Of a stretch of 52,820 nt of DNA, positions 1-9,954 are shown piece after piece (positions within the stretch are counted from its first letter, which is position 1; the number at the start of each line of letters is the position of its first letter). The notes below the pieces were generated by a model. The model saw only the letters and a program-made list of their open reading frames with translations, was not told where the DNA came from and did not search any database. The DNA lies in contig JAHEKF010000015.1 of assembly GCA_024638465.1 (NCBI GenBank), positions 1-52,820 of the forward strand, given 5' to 3'. The position numbers and the translations under genes were made by a program. This DNA is from Rhodospirillaceae bacterium (GTDB lineage Bacteria; Pseudomonadota; Gammaproteobacteria; Steroidobacterales; Rariloculaceae).

Positions 1-52
1 GAGTTACGAGCTTGCGCTGACGGCAGCAGAAAACTATCTCGCGAAGACCTGA
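1..52 (+). CDS. aroQ: C-terminal end of probable 3-dehydroquinate dehydratase (partial)
   Basis: Only the last 16 codons and a TGA stop at 50-52 are inside the window. The visible tail reads [16 protein letters not shown]. It fits the C-terminal helix of type II 3-dehydroquinases (GY.LAL.AA), the shikimate-pathway enzyme that turns 3-dehydroquinate into 3-dehydroshikimate. The main support is context, since aroQ commonly sits directly upstream of accB in Gammaproteobacteria. The visible stretch is too short to be certain. Confidence 0.5.
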   Translation, partial: SYELALTAAENYLAKT

Positions 53-92
53 TCCTGCTTCGACGAACCCGCGAGCAAAAAAAGGAACGGAC

Positions 93-539
93 GTGGACAT
101 ACGTAAAGTCAAGAAGCTTATCGAGCTACTGGAAGAGTCCGGAATCGCGGAAATCGAGATTTCCGAAGGGGAAGAATCCGTTCGTATCAGTCGTTACTCG
201 ACAGTGGCGCCGGCCGTACCGGCTGCCGCGCCCGTCGCGGTCGCCTCTCCGGCACAGGAAGTGCGCCCGGCCGAAGCTCCGGTTCCAGAGCCCGCAAGCA
301 GAGGCACCGAGATTACTGCACCGATGGTGGGCACCTTCTACTCCGGGCCGGCGCCTGGCGCAAAAGCGTTCGTCGAAATCGGTAGCGAAGTGGCTGTCGG
401 CGATACGCTCTGCATTCTCGAAGCAATGAAAATGATGAATCAGATCGAGGCGGAAGTGGCCGGTCGTGTCGTCAGCATCCTTGCCGAGAACGGCGCGCCG
501 GTAGAGTTCGGGCAAGTCCTGTTCATCGTAGAAGAATAG
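93..539 (+). CDS. accB: Biotin carboxyl carrier protein of acetyl-CoA carboxylase
   Basis: This 148-residue protein carries the biotin of acetyl-CoA carboxylase, the cytoplasmic complex that makes malonyl-CoA for fatty acid synthesis. Residues 1-34 form the conserved N-terminal helix-strand segment ([16 protein letters not shown]). A linker rich in Ala, Pro and Val follows at about 36-70, and a biotinyl-lipoyl domain at about 73-148. The attachment motif EAMKMMNQ places biotin on Lys113. The start is GTG at 93, preceded by an AAAGGAA ribosome site. Seven bases separate it from accC, so the two are surely co-transcribed. Length and motif match the family, and nothing is unusual. Confidence 0.97.
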   Translation: MDIRKVKKLIELLEESGIAEIEISEGEESVRISRYSTVAPAVPAAAPVAVASPAQEVRPAEAPVPEPASRGTEITAPMVGTFYSGPAPGAKAFVEIGSEVAVGDTLCILEAMKMMNQIEAEVAGRVVSILAENGAPVEFGQVLFIVEE

Positions 540-546
540 CCCCTCG

Positions 547-1890
547 ATGCTAGACAAGGTATTGATCGCAAATCGAGGCGAGATCGCGCTTCGTATCGTA
601 CGGGCATGCCAGGAGCTCGGAATCAAGACCGTTGCTGCCTATTCGTCCGCCGACGCCAATCTCAAACACGTACTGCTGGCCGACGAGACGGTGTGTATTG
701 GGCCACCGTCTTCGACGGAGAGCTACCTGAACATGCCCTCGCTGATCGCAGCAGCGGAAGTCACTGACGCCGTAGCTATCCACCCCGGGTATGGCTTTCT
801 CTCGGAGAACGCCGACTTCGCCGAAAGAGTCGAAGAAAGCGGTTTTATCTTTATAGGACCGACACCACAGTCGATGCGTCTCATGGGAGACAAGGTTTCG
901 GCGATCCGCGCAATGCGCGAGTCGGGCGTCCCCTGCGTCCCGGGCTCCGACGGCCCGCTGGGCGAAGACAACGAGGAGAATGCCCGCCTGGCGCGTGAGA
1001 TCGGCTACCCGGTCATCATCAAGGCGTCGGGAGGTGGCGGCGGACGCGGCATGCGAGTCGTGCACAGCGAGGCCTCGCTGTTCAACGCGATCACCGTGAC
1101 GAAACAGGAAGCGCTGTCGGCATTCGGCAACGATCAGGTCTATCTAGAGAAGTTCCTGACGACGCCGCGGCACGTCGAATTCCAGGTCCTGGCCGACAAT
1201 TATGGCAATGCCATACACCTCGGGGAACGCGACTGCTCGATGCAGAGGCGTCATCAGAAAGTCGTCGAGGAAGCTCCAGCGCCCGGCATCACGGAAGAAC
1301 AGCGCGCGCGTGTCGGAGAGCGATGTGCACAAGCGTGCCGTGAGATCGATTATCGCGGCGCGGGCACTTTCGAGTTTCTGTATCAGGATGGCGAGTTCTA
1401 CTTCATCGAGATGAATACGCGCCTGCAGGTCGAACACCCGGTCACCGAAATGGTGACGGGCCTCGACATCGTGAAGGCACAGCTCATGATCGCCGCCGGT
1501 GAGCCGCTGCCGTGGAAGCAAGAGGACATACGCTGGTACGGGCATGCAATCGAGTGTCGTATCAATGCCGAAGACCCTAAGACGTTCATGCCCTCGCCGG
1601 GAACCATTAACCTGTGGCACCCGCCGGGCGGGCCGGGCATCCGGGTCGACAGCCACATCTATAGCGGCTATGCCGTGCCACCGCACTACGATTCGATGAT
1701 CGGAAAACTCATCGCACATGGCGACTCCCGTACCTCGGCGATAGCACGGATGACGACCGCACTCAGCGAAATCGTTATCGAAGGGATCAAAACCAACATC
1801 CCGCTGCACCAGGAGATCTTCCAGCACGCTGCATTCAAGAATGGCGGAACGGATATCAACTATCTGGAGAAGCGCCTGGGCCTAAGCTAG
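547..1890 (+). CDS. accC: Biotin carboxylase subunit of acetyl-CoA carboxylase
   Basis: This is the ATP-dependent enzyme that carboxylates biotin on AccB using bicarbonate. The 447 residues have the family's usual length. They begin [16 protein letters not shown], the typical biotin-carboxylase N-terminal fold. The glycine-rich ATP-grasp loop (SGGGGGRGM) lies at 161-169. Further conserved stretches are [10 protein letters not shown] near 79-88, [13 protein letters not shown], and the active-site segment [14 protein letters not shown]. The ATG at 547 follows accB after seven bases, and the stop is four bases before prmA. It is a housekeeping gene with no visible lesion. Confidence 0.98.
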   Translation: MLDKVLIANRGEIALRIVRACQELGIKTVAAYSSADANLKHVLLADETVCIGPPSSTESYLNMPSLIAAAEVTDAVAIHPGYGFLSENADFAERVEESGFIFIGPTPQSMRLMGDKVSAIRAMRESGVPCVPGSDGPLGEDNEENARLAREIGYPVIIKASGGGGGRGMRVVHSEASLFNAITVTKQEALSAFGNDQVYLEKFLTTPRHVEFQVLADNYGNAIHLGERDCSMQRRHQKVVEEAPAPGITEEQRARVGERCAQACREIDYRGAGTFEFLYQDGEFYFIEMNTRLQVEHPVTEMVTGLDIVKAQLMIAAGEPLPWKQEDIRWYGHAIECRINAEDPKTFMPSPGTINLWHPPGGPGIRVDSHIYSGYAVPPHYDSMIGKLIAHGDSRTSAIARMTTALSEIVIEGIKTNIPLHQEIFQHAAFKNGGTDINYLEKRLGLS

Positions 1891-1894
1891 CCCC

Positions 1895-2764
1895 GTGCCC
1901 TGGAGCCAATTGGAGTTCAGGATCCGCGCGAAGGATCTGGCGCGTGCCGAATCGCTGCTGACTCTGGCCGGCGCCGACGCCGTCGCTCTGGGCGACGCTT
2001 CGGAAACCCCCTTGCTCGAGCCGGCTCCCGGCACGACGCCTCTCTGGCCGACGATCGCGATACGGGCGTTATTCTCCTCAACCGCAGCGGCGCAAACCGT
2101 CGCCGATGCGATGCCGAAGGACCTGATTGTCGGTGGTGACAGCGTCTGCTTCGAGTTGAGCGACGCAGACTGGATCGATGGTCTCCGGCAGAAACCGTCG
2201 AAACAGATTATCGGGAAGAGACTCGTCCTGTTGTCCGCAGAAGAAGACGCGCCTGCGGGGCGGGTGCCGGTTCGGCTTAGAATGGGGCTCGCCTTCGGCA
2301 CCGGAACGCACCCGACGACACGACTTTGTCTCAGCTGGCTCGACGCCAACGTTACCAATGCGACTTCGGTCATCGACTTCGGCTGTGGTTCGGGAGTGCT
2401 GGCGATCGCGGCACTCAGGCTGGGCGCAAGCCGGGCCTGGGCGGTAGATATCGAGCAACAGGCTCTCGCCGCCACGGACGACAACGCGAGACTCAACGAT
2501 GTCTCAAACCGAATCTGGATCGGAGTGCCGGAACAACTCGCAGACGTGTGCGCTGACATCCTGATCGCGAACATACTGGCGCGCACAGTGCAGGATCTCT
2601 CACGGCAATTTCAGGAACTCGTCGCACCCGGCGGACGCATTTTGCTGAGTGGAATTCTGGACGAACAGGTCGACGACGTGCAGCTTTCTTTCTCCGGCGG
2701 CTTCGACTCGTTCGAGAAGGAATATCTGGATGGTTGGGTAGCTTTGTCTGCGCGAAAATCTTGA
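1895..2764 (+). CDS. prmA: Ribosomal protein L11 methyltransferase
   Basis: PrmA trimethylates ribosomal protein L11 with S-adenosylmethionine. The 289-residue protein is close to the E. coli length. It has an N-terminal substrate-recognition region, then the linker motif FGTGTHPTTRLCL, the SAM-binding motif IDFGCGSGVLAIAA, and the acceptor-side motif ILIANILA near residue 230. The start is GTG at 1895, four bases after the accC stop; the protein begins MPWSQLEFRI, as PrmA proteins usually do. Its place directly behind accBC is common in Gammaproteobacteria. Confidence 0.96.
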   Translation: MPWSQLEFRIRAKDLARAESLLTLAGADAVALGDASETPLLEPAPGTTPLWPTIAIRALFSSTAAAQTVADAMPKDLIVGGDSVCFELSDADWIDGLRQKPSKQIIGKRLVLLSAEEDAPAGRVPVRLRMGLAFGTGTHPTTRLCLSWLDANVTNATSVIDFGCGSGVLAIAALRLGASRAWAVDIEQQALAATDDNARLNDVSNRIWIGVPEQLADVCADILIANILARTVQDLSRQFQELVAPGGRILLSGILDEQVDDVQLSFSGGFDSFEKEYLDGWVALSARKS

Positions 2765-2849
2765 TTGGCGCGACGCGAACCGCGTTGTCGACGGAAGACG
2801 GGTACGCGGGCCGCAGACACTATAGAATGGAGCCTCGGAGTCGGTAGTC

Positions 2850-4253
2850 ATGCTGTTTACACGCTGTCCAGACTGTGAAACGACATTTCGCGTAACCGCC
2901 AGCGCGCTGTTCAAAGCCGCCGGAAAGGTTCGCTGTGGGCGCTGTGATGCGATATTCGTCGCGGACGACGAACTCAGCGACGCGACGATCTCGACCATCA
3001 CCGAAGCCGACATCGCAGAATCTCCGGTCGTTTCCGACAACGGGCAGGAACTCGAGAGAGAAATAGAAACGGCGCTCGAGGAGCTCGACGAAGACGCGGA
3101 GCTCGACGAAGACGCGGAGCTCGACGAAGACGCGGAGCTCGACGAAGACGCGGAGCTCGACGAGGACGCGGAGCTCGACGAGGACGCGGAGCTCGACGAA
3201 GACGCGGAGCTCGACGAGGACGCGGAGCTCGACGAAGACGCGGAGCTCGACGAAGACGCAGAACTCGACGAAGACGCAGAACTCGACGAGGACGCGGAAC
3301 TCGACGAGGACGCGGAACTCGACGAAGACGCGGAACTCGACGAAGACGCGGAACTCGACGAAGACGCCGGCGACGCACATCGATCAGACGATCTGGCGGC
3401 GGATTCGGGCGATGCCGGGGCTGATCCCGACAATGATCGAAGGACGCCAGCGGCCGACAGCTCAGAGGATCAATGGGCGGCTTTCTTCGCGCGAGCGCCG
3501 GCGTCCCATGACGGATCCGCTGCGGCCGAAGATCTTCAGGCGGACCCGGCGAACGCCGATGAGCTCGTCGACGACGCTGCGCACGCAAAGCTTCAGGGAA
3601 CACAAGAGGGCAGCGACTGGGATGATCTGACGCCCGAAGAGATCAATGATGCGCTAAGCGGCGATCGCGATCTGGAGAGCCGCCTGGCGGCTTTGGCCGA
3701 AGTCGCCCAGGAGCCCGAACAACCGACACCGCGAAGCCGTAGCTGGATCATCGGCGCGATTGCGCTCGCGATCGCCCTGACACTCCAGGCCATGCATATT
3801 TTCCGCTCCGATCTTGCGTCGAAGCCGGTCATCGGCCCGCTACTACAGTCTACCTATGCGAGTTTTGGCGTCGAGCTCGTTCCGACCTGGGACTTGTCGC
3901 AATACGAGATTCTGGACTGGAATGCGACTGCCGATGCGTCCGACCCCGTCGCGGGAACGATGAGCATCACGGCGAGAATCCGTAATAACGGCCCGGAAGA
4001 GCAGCCCTACCCCAGCATTCATCTTCATCTCAAGGACCGCTGGGACCAGACGGTGGGCAGTCGCGTTTTCGCACCGGATGAATATCTGCCCGTTGACCAT
4101 GCCGTATCGGGATTGATGGCGGCCGGCACGACGATTCCCGCAAGGATGGATCTCGTCGACAGTACGGAGCAAGCCTACGGCTTCGAACTCGATGTCTGCG
4201 TCCAGGCGCCATCCGGCGGACTGACCTGCGTCGCCGATACGATTTTTCGATAG
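2850..4253 (+). CDS. Zinc-ribbon (MJ0042-type) DUF3426 membrane protein with 16 acidic hexapeptide repeats
   Basis: This 467-residue protein has three parts. Residues 1-40 are a MJ0042-type zinc ribbon with two CxxC pairs (CPDC and CGRC). Residues 78-173 are sixteen tandem copies of ELDEDA inside a longer Asp/Glu-rich linker. One transmembrane helix at about 298-318 (SWIIGAIALAIALTLQAM) precedes a C-terminal DUF3426 domain of roughly 150 residues. Known relatives sit between prmA and dusB in many Gamma- and Betaproteobacteria; their function is not established. The predicted topology is cytoplasmic zinc ribbon and acidic linker with a periplasmic C-terminus, which is inference. The repeat block is far longer than I would expect for the family. 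An 85-base gap separates the gene from prmA. Confidence 0.9.
   Translation: MLFTRCPDCETTFRVTASALFKAAGKVRCGRCDAIFVADDELSDATISTITEADIAESPVVSDNGQELEREIETALEELDEDAELDEDAELDEDAELDEDAELDEDAELDEDAELDEDAELDEDAELDEDAELDEDAELDEDAELDEDAELDEDAELDEDAELDEDAELDEDAGDAHRSDDLAADSGDAGADPDNDRRTPAADSSEDQWAAFFARAPASHDGSAAAEDLQADPANADELVDDAAHAKLQGTQEGSDWDDLTPEEINDALSGDRDLESRLAALAEVAQEPEQPTPRSRSWIIGAIALAIALTLQAMHIFRSDLASKPVIGPLLQSTYASFGVELVPTWDLSQYEILDWNATADASDPVAGTMSITARIRNNGPEEQPYPSIHLHLKDRWDQTVGSRVFAPDEYLPVDHAVSGLMAAGTTIPARMDLVDSTEQAYGFELDVCVQAPSGGLTCVADTIFR
3081..3368 (+). repeat. 16 x 18-bp in-frame tandem repeat (ELDEDA)n
   Basis: The block is exactly 288 bases, sixteen perfect-length 18-mers of the form GAR CTC GAC GAR GAC GCN. 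All copies encode Glu-Leu-Asp-Glu-Asp-Ala without exception. They differ only at synonymous third positions. Copies 1-10 begin GAG CTC and copies 11-16 begin GAA CTC. Copies 5, 6, 8, 12 and 13 use GAG as the fourth codon, copies 10 and 11 end in GCA and copy 16 ends in GCC. This pattern indicates expansion by unequal exchange or slippage in blocks, with selection keeping the peptide intact. Confidence 0.98.
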
Positions 4254-4269
4254 CCGCCTCCCTCTCGTC

Positions 4270-5376
4270 ATGAAAATCGGCGACGTCGAGTTCGAGAATC
4301 CGCTTGCGCTGGCGCCCATGGCGGGTATCTCAGACGCTCCCTTCCGGCAGCTATGCGCCCGACTCGGCGCGAACATGACACCGACCGAAATGATTACTGC
4401 CGATGTAATGCTTTGGGGTAGCGACAAGACGCGGTATCGTTTGCGCAACCGCGACAACGGATTGCCTCGCATAATCCAGATTGCGGGCTACGATTCGGAG
4501 ATGCTCTCAGATGCAGCAGCCAGGGCAGAGCAGCTGGGAGCGGCCATCATCGATATCAACATGGGCTGCCCGGCCAAAAAAGTCTGTCGACGCCTCGCCG
4601 GTTCGTCGTTGCTCAAGGACCCACCGCTGGTTCGACGGATCACGGAACGGGTTGTCGCAAGCGTTACGGTCCCCGTCACGTTGAAAATTCGCACGGGATG
4701 GTGCCCTGAGTCGCGCAATGGCGTCCAAATCGCCAGGATCGCGGAAGCATCCGGGATCGCGGCAGTTACAGTTCATGGCCGTACAAGGGAATGCCGATTC
4801 TCCGGCGATGCGGAATATGAAACGATTCGTGAGATCAAAAACGCGGTCGATATTCCGGTGCTGGCGAATGGCGACGTAGACTCCCCGGAGAAAGCGCGCG
4901 ATGTCCTGAACTACACTTGCGCTGACGGTATCATGATCGGTCGCGCTGCAAGAGGGCGACCGTGGATTTTCTCCGAAATAAAAAAATTGTTTGCGAAGGA
5001 CGATCAAAACACATCGTCTCTTCACTTACTCTCTGTCCGTGATATCATCCTGAATCACCTCGATGGTCTCTACTCCTTCTACGGCGAGTCGACCGGGGTT
5101 CGCATAGGTCGAAAGCATTTATCCTGGTACGCACAGAATCAGGATGGGGCGGATGTCTTTCGCGATCGGGTAGTGCGTGTCGAGACAGCTCGAGAACAAC
5201 TCGAGCTTACACGGGACTTTGGCAGTTTTTTTTCACGCGAGGCTTCAACCGCGCGTGTGCGTTCCGGGAGAGAACGCGGTGGCGAAGACGACCAGCAGAA
5301 GAAAAACCAAGACCAGAAAGAAAAAAAGAGCGGCAGCAGTGTCAGCCGCTATGGGGGTTCGGAACAAGCCGCTTAG
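4270..5376 (+). CDS. dusB: tRNA dihydrouridine synthase B
   Basis: DusB is a flavoenzyme that reduces specific uridines in tRNA to dihydrouridine. It begins with the typical IGDVEFENPLALAPMAGIS. The catalytic cysteine is Cys100 in NMGCPAKKV, and FMN-binding stretches follow (KIRTGW, VHGRT, LANGDV, MIGRAARGRPW). The family normally ends near residue 320, after a segment like VETAREQLELTRDFGSFF. Here the frame runs on for about 48 extra residues that are Lys/Gln/Ser-rich and resemble no known domain. That tail overlaps fis by 98 bases in another frame and follows a T8 run at 5226-5233. The tail may be real, or it may reflect frame slippage or an error at T8. Confidence 0.94.
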   Translation: MKIGDVEFENPLALAPMAGISDAPFRQLCARLGANMTPTEMITADVMLWGSDKTRYRLRNRDNGLPRIIQIAGYDSEMLSDAAARAEQLGAAIIDINMGCPAKKVCRRLAGSSLLKDPPLVRRITERVVASVTVPVTLKIRTGWCPESRNGVQIARIAEASGIAAVTVHGRTRECRFSGDAEYETIREIKNAVDIPVLANGDVDSPEKARDVLNYTCADGIMIGRAARGRPWIFSEIKKLFAKDDQNTSSLHLLSVRDIILNHLDGLYSFYGESTGVRIGRKHLSWYAQNQDGADVFRDRVVRVETAREQLELTRDFGSFFSREASTARVRSGRERGGEDDQQKKNQDQKEKKSGSSVSRYGGSEQAA

Positions 5377-5596
5377 CAAGCTGACTGACGAGGCCTTACG
5401 CGGTTATCTGAACAGTCTCAACGGCCACAAGCCCGTCGCTTTGTATCGACTCGTGATGACCGAAGTCGAAAAGCCGATGTTCAAAGCTGTACTCGAATAC
5501 GCCGACGGAAATCAGAGCCAGGCGGCTGAAATCCTCGGAATCAATCGCGGCACACTGCGGAAGAAGCTCGAGACTTACGATCTATTGCCCAAGTGA
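5279..5596 (+). CDS. fis: Fis family nucleoid-associated DNA-binding protein
   Basis: Fis bends DNA and regulates rRNA promoters and many other genes. The C-terminal helix-turn-helix [20 protein letters not shown] closely matches E. coli Fis, and the preceding region ([14 protein letters not shown]) matches the dimer helices. I place the start at GTG 5279 because GGGAG lies at 5266-5270, giving 105 residues with a basic N-terminus ([16 protein letters not shown]). The alternative is ATG 5351, which gives 81 residues starting MGVRNKPLS. Pairing with dusB is the standard dusB-fis arrangement. The stop overlaps the purH start by four bases (GTGA), suggesting translational coupling. Confidence 0.9.
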   Translation: MAKTTSRRKTKTRKKKRAAAVSAAMGVRNKPLSKLTDEALRGYLNSLNGHKPVALYRLVMTEVEKPMFKAVLEYADGNQSQAAEILGINRGTLRKKLETYDLLPK

Positions 5597-7164
5597 GCCG
5601 GCAGGTGACTGAACGCCGCAGAGCTCTTCTAAGCGTTTCCGACAAAACAGGGCTTGAATCGTTAGCTCGCAACCTCGTCGATCTCGACTTCGAACTCATA
5701 TCGACCGGAGGTACGGCGCGCAAGCTGCGCGAGGCGGGGTTACCCGTTGCCGACGTCGCCGAGATTACGGGATTTCCGGAAATTATGGATGGCCGCGTCA
5801 AGACGCTGCATCCAGGAGTCCATGCCGGGCTACTCGCGCGCGCCGAAATCGACGATGCCGTCCTGGCTGATCTCGGTATTACGGCGATCGACCTCGTCGT
5901 CGTAAATCTTTACCCGTTCGAAGCTACGATCGCAAACCCCGACTGTTCTGTTGCCGATGCGATCGAGAACATCGATATCGGCGGGCCAGCCATGCTCCGT
6001 GCAGCAGCCAAGAATCACGCGAGAGTCGCGGTCGTCGTCGATCCCGGCGACTACGACACCGTTGTGGAAGCTTATCGCAGCGGCGAGTTCAGCCGCGAAC
6101 TTCGAAACCGTCTAGCGGTTGCCGTATTCGCTCACACCGCACGCTACGATGCCGCGATCAGCCGCTATCTCAGCGCTGAGTACAGCGCCGAATCCTTTCC
6201 CGAAAGTCTCGTGCTTGGATGGGATCGCGTCTCGACGCTGCGCTACGGCGAGAACCCGCATCAGGAAGCCGCATTTTATCGCGACCCGCACCGTACCTCG
6301 GGGACGATACCTAGCGCAGCGCTGCTCCAGGGCAAACCGTTATCATTTAATAACGTCGCCGACGCCGACGCCGCGCTCCAGTGCGTGAGCGCATTCACGG
6401 AAACGGCTTGCGTGATCGTCAAGCATGCGAATCCCTGCGGCGTGGCGATCGCAGAGAATCCTGTCGAAGCGTATCAGGCCGCCTACCGAACCGATCCCAC
6501 GTCCGCATTCGGCGGAATTATCGCTTTTAATCGAAGGCTCGATACTGCAACCGCGAAGACGATTATCGACCAGCAGTTCGTCGAGGTCATCGTTGCTCCG
6601 GAGATCGAGAAAGCGGCCCTGGAGGCGCTCTCCGCGAAGAAAAACGCGCGCGTGCTGGTAACCGGCGCATTGGTGGATCAGCCGGACGCAACGATTCCGC
6701 GCTGGAATCTGAGTTCGATTGACGGTGGTCTGCTGGTTCAGAACGAAGACGATGGCGATCTCGCCAGCGTCGAGCTGAAGGTTGTATCCGCTCGCGAACC
6801 TTCGGCTTCCGAGCTCGACGACCTCAGGTTCGCCTGGACCGTCGTCAAATACGTGAAGTCCAACGCGATCGTCTTCGCGAGCAACGGAGCCACGCTGGGT
6901 ATCGGTGCGGGGCAAATGAGTCGCGTCGTCAGTTCCCGAATCGCGGCGATGAAAGCGGCAGACGAGGGGCTGGATATCACGGGAGCGGCGATGGCGTCCG
7001 ACGCGTTCTTCCCGTTTCGTGACGGCATCGACACGGCTGCAGAGAACGGTATCTCTGCCGTCATTCAGCCCGGCGGATCCGTACGCGACGACGAAGTAAT
7101 CGCCGCAGCGAACGAGCATGGCATGACGATGCTGTTTACCGGCATGCGCCACTTCAGACATTAA
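5593..7164 (+). CDS. purH: Bifunctional AICAR formyltransferase / IMP cyclohydrolase
   Basis: PurH catalyses the last two steps of de novo IMP synthesis. The 523 residues have the expected length. An N-terminal MGS-like cyclohydrolase domain ([42 protein letters not shown]) covers about 1-195. The AICAR formyltransferase domain follows, with [14 protein letters not shown] and the catalytic KHANPCGVA motif (Lys277, His278). The start is GTG 5593, overlapping the fis stop. Because fis and purH are coupled, purine synthesis may follow the same growth control as Fis, which is inference. purD follows after 25 bases. Confidence 0.98.
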   Translation: MSRQVTERRRALLSVSDKTGLESLARNLVDLDFELISTGGTARKLREAGLPVADVAEITGFPEIMDGRVKTLHPGVHAGLLARAEIDDAVLADLGITAIDLVVVNLYPFEATIANPDCSVADAIENIDIGGPAMLRAAAKNHARVAVVVDPGDYDTVVEAYRSGEFSRELRNRLAVAVFAHTARYDAAISRYLSAEYSAESFPESLVLGWDRVSTLRYGENPHQEAAFYRDPHRTSGTIPSAALLQGKPLSFNNVADADAALQCVSAFTETACVIVKHANPCGVAIAENPVEAYQAAYRTDPTSAFGGIIAFNRRLDTATAKTIIDQQFVEVIVAPEIEKAALEALSAKKNARVLVTGALVDQPDATIPRWNLSSIDGGLLVQNEDDGDLASVELKVVSAREPSASELDDLRFAWTVVKYVKSNAIVFASNGATLGIGAGQMSRVVSSRIAAMKAADEGLDITGAAMASDAFFPFRDGIDTAAENGISAVIQPGGSVRDDEVIAAANEHGMTMLFTGMRHFRH

Positions 7165-7189
7165 CGATTGGCGGCAAAGAAGGCGCGCG

Positions 7190-8485
7190 ATGAAGATTCT
7201 GATTGTTGGCAGCGGGGGACGCGAGCACGCGCTTGCGTGGAAAGCCGCACAGTCGCCTCTTGCCACAGAAGTGCTCGTGGCACCGGGTAACGCCGGTACG
7301 CTTTGCGAGCCTCGGGTACGCAACGTCGCCGTCGCCGCGTCAGACATCGATGGTCTGGTCGCTCTCGCGAGAAACGAGGATGTCGGGTTGACGATTGTCG
7401 GACCTGAGCAGCCGCTGGTTGCCGGTATCGTCGATCGATTCGAGGCAGCGGGTCTTACGTGCTTCGGCCCCAGCGCCGCAGCCGCGCAGCTCGAGGGATC
7501 CAAGGCGTTCACGAAAGATTTCCTGGCGCGGCACAATATCCCGACCGCGGCCTATAAAACGTTTTCCGACATTCGACCGGCACTCGAGTACCTGCAGTCC
7601 AGGAGCGCGCCAATTGTCATCAAGGCTGACGGTCTTGCCGCTGGCAAGGGAGTCATCGTCGCAGCGAGCCGGTCCGATGCTGAGGTCGCGGTCCGCGATA
7701 TGCTCGAAGAGAACGCGTTCGGCGATGCAGGAGCGAGAGTCGTCGTCGAAGATTTTCTTACCGGCGAAGAAGCGAGCTTTATAGCGATCGTCGACGGTAC
7801 CGACATTCTTCCTCTGGCCTCATCACAGGATCACAAGACTCGCGACGATGGCGACAAAGGCCCTAACACGGGTGGCATGGGAGCATATTCACCCGCGCCG
7901 GTCATTACCGCCGAAGTGCATGAGAGAATCATGCAAGAAATCATGCTGCCGACGGCACGAGGCATGGCTTCGGAGCAAGCGACTTATCGCGGTTTTCTCT
8001 ACGCCGGCCTCATGATCGACGACACGGGCCAGCCCCGAGTTATCGAATTCAATTGCCGCTTCGGCGACCCTGAAACCCAGCCCGTTTTGGCACGAATGCG
8101 CTCCGATCTGGTCGATCTCTGTCTGCGCGCTTGCGACGGCTCGCTTGCCGGTGCAGAAGCGGAATGGGATCCGCGCGCCTCTCTTGGCATCGTTTCGGCA
8201 ACTGCCGGGTATCCCGGAGACTATGAGAAAGGCGCCACTATTCGCGGGCTGGATGCAGGGTTCGGACCTGATGTAAAAGTTTTCCACGCGGGAACGCGCC
8301 AGGAAAACGGTCGCGTCGTTACGAGTGGTGGACGCGTACTATGCACGGTTGCGCTCGGCGACACGGTTACCGACGCACAGAGATCGGCCTACGAGGCCGT
8401 AGCAAAAATCGATTGGGACGGAGCTTTCTACCGGCGAGACATAGGCTATCGCGCGGTCGAACGGGAACAGGCTAGCGCTTCATAG
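7190..8485 (+). CDS. purD: Phosphoribosylamine-glycine ligase
   Basis: PurD joins glycine to 5-phosphoribosylamine with ATP, the second step of purine synthesis. The 431-residue protein starts [18 protein letters not shown], the N-terminal signature. It has the [10 protein letters not shown] substrate segment, the ATP-grasp stretch [32 protein letters not shown] (a PurD hallmark) and [13 protein letters not shown]. The ATG at 7190 follows purH after 25 bases. The 3' end overlaps the convergent rho gene by 14 bases (8472-8485), so there is no space for a separate terminator between them. Confidence 0.98.
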   Translation: MKILIVGSGGREHALAWKAAQSPLATEVLVAPGNAGTLCEPRVRNVAVAASDIDGLVALARNEDVGLTIVGPEQPLVAGIVDRFEAAGLTCFGPSAAAAQLEGSKAFTKDFLARHNIPTAAYKTFSDIRPALEYLQSRSAPIVIKADGLAAGKGVIVAASRSDAEVAVRDMLEENAFGDAGARVVVEDFLTGEEASFIAIVDGTDILPLASSQDHKTRDDGDKGPNTGGMGAYSPAPVITAEVHERIMQEIMLPTARGMASEQATYRGFLYAGLMIDDTGQPRVIEFNCRFGDPETQPVLARMRSDLVDLCLRACDGSLAGAEAEWDPRASLGIVSATAGYPGDYEKGATIRGLDAGFGPDVKVFHAGTRQENGRVVTSGGRVLCTVALGDTVTDAQRSAYEAVAKIDWDGAFYRRDIGYRAVEREQASAS

Positions 8486-9908
8486 CCTCGAAGAACTGCT
8501 GATTCGTCTTCGTATCCTGGAGTTTATTCAGCAGAAATTCGATAGCTGCCAACTCGTCCATCGGGTGCAACACTTTCCTCAATACCCAGATCTTCTGCAA
8601 CTCTTCCGGGTCCATGAGGAGTTCTTCCTTTCGCGTCCCGGAGCGGTTGATATTGATCGACGGAAATACTCGCTTCTCCGATATGCGTCGATCGAGGTGG
8701 ATCTCGAGATTACCTGTACCCTTGAACTCCTCGTAGATGACTTCGTCCATTTTGGACCCGGTATCGACGAGCGCGGTAGCAATGATCGTGAGGCTGCCGC
8801 CTTCCTCGATATTGCGCGCGGCACCGAAGAAACGCTTAGGGCGCTGTAGCGCATTGGCGTCGACACCACCGGTCAGGACCTTCCCTGACGACGGAACGAC
8901 CGTATTGTAGGCTCGCGCCAGGCGCGTTATCGAATCGAGCAGTATGACGACATCGCGTTTGTGCTCCGTCAGGCGCTTGGCCTTCTCGATTACCATTTCG
9001 GCTACCTGAACGTGACGTGTCGCGGGCTCGTCGAATGTGCTGGACACGACTTCGCCACGCACCGTCCGCTCCATCTCGGTAACCTCTTCGGGACGTTCAT
9101 CGATTAACAGAACGATGAGATCCACATCCGAATGATTCGCTACGATAGACGCGGCGACATTCTGGAGCAGCATCGTTTTTCCCGCTTTCGGTGGCGACAC
9201 GATCAGGCCACGCTGGCCTTTGCCGATCGGCGCTACCATGTCGATGATACGCGCGGTCAGGTCTTCGGTGCTGCCATTGCCTTGCTCCAGCTGCAGGCGC
9301 TCGCGCGGAAACAGCGGTGTCAGGTTTTCGAAAAGTACTTTACCCTTCGCGTCCTCGGGCGAATCGTGATTAATCTGCCCGACTTTGAGCATCGCGAAGT
9401 AACGTTCGCCGTCCTTCGGCGGACGAATGAGCCCGGAGACGGTATCGCCGGTGCGTAGATTGAACCGTCGAATCTGGCTCGGAGAGACGTAGATGTCGTC
9501 GGGACCGGCCAGGTAGGAACTGTCTGGCGATCGCAGAAATCCGAAGCCATCCTGCAGGATCTCCAGAATGCCCTCGCCAAAGATGTTCTCACCTTTTTGA
9601 GCGTGGGCTTTCAGGATCGAGAAAATAATATCCTGCTTGCGCGATCGCGCGAGCCCTTCGAGCCCCATCGACTGCGCAAATTCCACGAGGTCCGACGCGG
9701 GACGCGTCTTGAGCTCGGACAAATTCATCGCAGTTTTCGTCTGCTCGAGCTCCTCCGCTGGAATTACCTCGAACGCTTCGTCGTCCGGGAATTCCTCTCG
9801 CGGTGCTCTCTTGCGACGGGAGCCCCGTTTTTTGCTGCTGTTGTCTCGTTGCTGCCTCGGGCCATCTTTTGACCGGGCGCGTGCTGAATTACCCAAGTAT
9901 CCCCTCAC
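8472..9908 (-). CDS. rho: Transcription termination factor Rho
   Basis: Rho is the hexameric RNA-dependent ATPase that ends transcription. From residue 61 ([10 protein letters not shown]) it aligns along its length with E. coli Rho. Conserved parts include the RNA-binding [23 protein letters not shown] region, the P-loop KAGKT at 241-245, [10 protein letters not shown] and the Q/R-loop region. The frame extends 60 residues further upstream to GTG 9908, giving a low-complexity charged tail ([17 protein letters not shown]). The internal ATG at 9728 would give the canonical 418-residue form. Neither start has a strong ribosome site. The tail looks coding and I favour it, but not firmly. The gene lies 46 bases behind trxA. 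Confidence 0.96.
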   Translation of the reverse strand: MRGYLGNSARARSKDGPRQQRDNSSKKRGSRRKRAPREEFPDDEAFEVIPAEELEQTKTAMNLSELKTRPASDLVEFAQSMGLEGLARSRKQDIIFSILKAHAQKGENIFGEGILEILQDGFGFLRSPDSSYLAGPDDIYVSPSQIRRFNLRTGDTVSGLIRPPKDGERYFAMLKVGQINHDSPEDAKGKVLFENLTPLFPRERLQLEQGNGSTEDLTARIIDMVAPIGKGQRGLIVSPPKAGKTMLLQNVAASIVANHSDVDLIVLLIDERPEEVTEMERTVRGEVVSSTFDEPATRHVQVAEMVIEKAKRLTEHKRDVVILLDSITRLARAYNTVVPSSGKVLTGGVDANALQRPKRFFGAARNIEEGGSLTIIATALVDTGSKMDEVIYEEFKGTGNLEIHLDRRISEKRVFPSININRSGTRKEELLMDPEELQKIWVLRKVLHPMDELAAIEFLLNKLQDTKTNQQFFEAMKR

Positions 9909-9954
9909 GAATATCTACCATGTGTTGTTGAAATTCCTTCGCCTGATCCGGTTT

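Noticed and set aside
2600-3433. Long minus-strand frame with runs of Ser-Ala opposite the ELDEDA repeat, and the other antisense frames (2820-3380, 2998-3603).
   Set aside because: They are mirror images of the 18-bp repeat. The zinc ribbon and DUF3426 domains on the plus strand show which frame is real.
9899-9928. A ten-codon minus-strand open frame just upstream of rho that might be a leader peptide.
   Set aside because: It is very short with no ribosome site and no attenuator-like structure; chance occurrence is likely.
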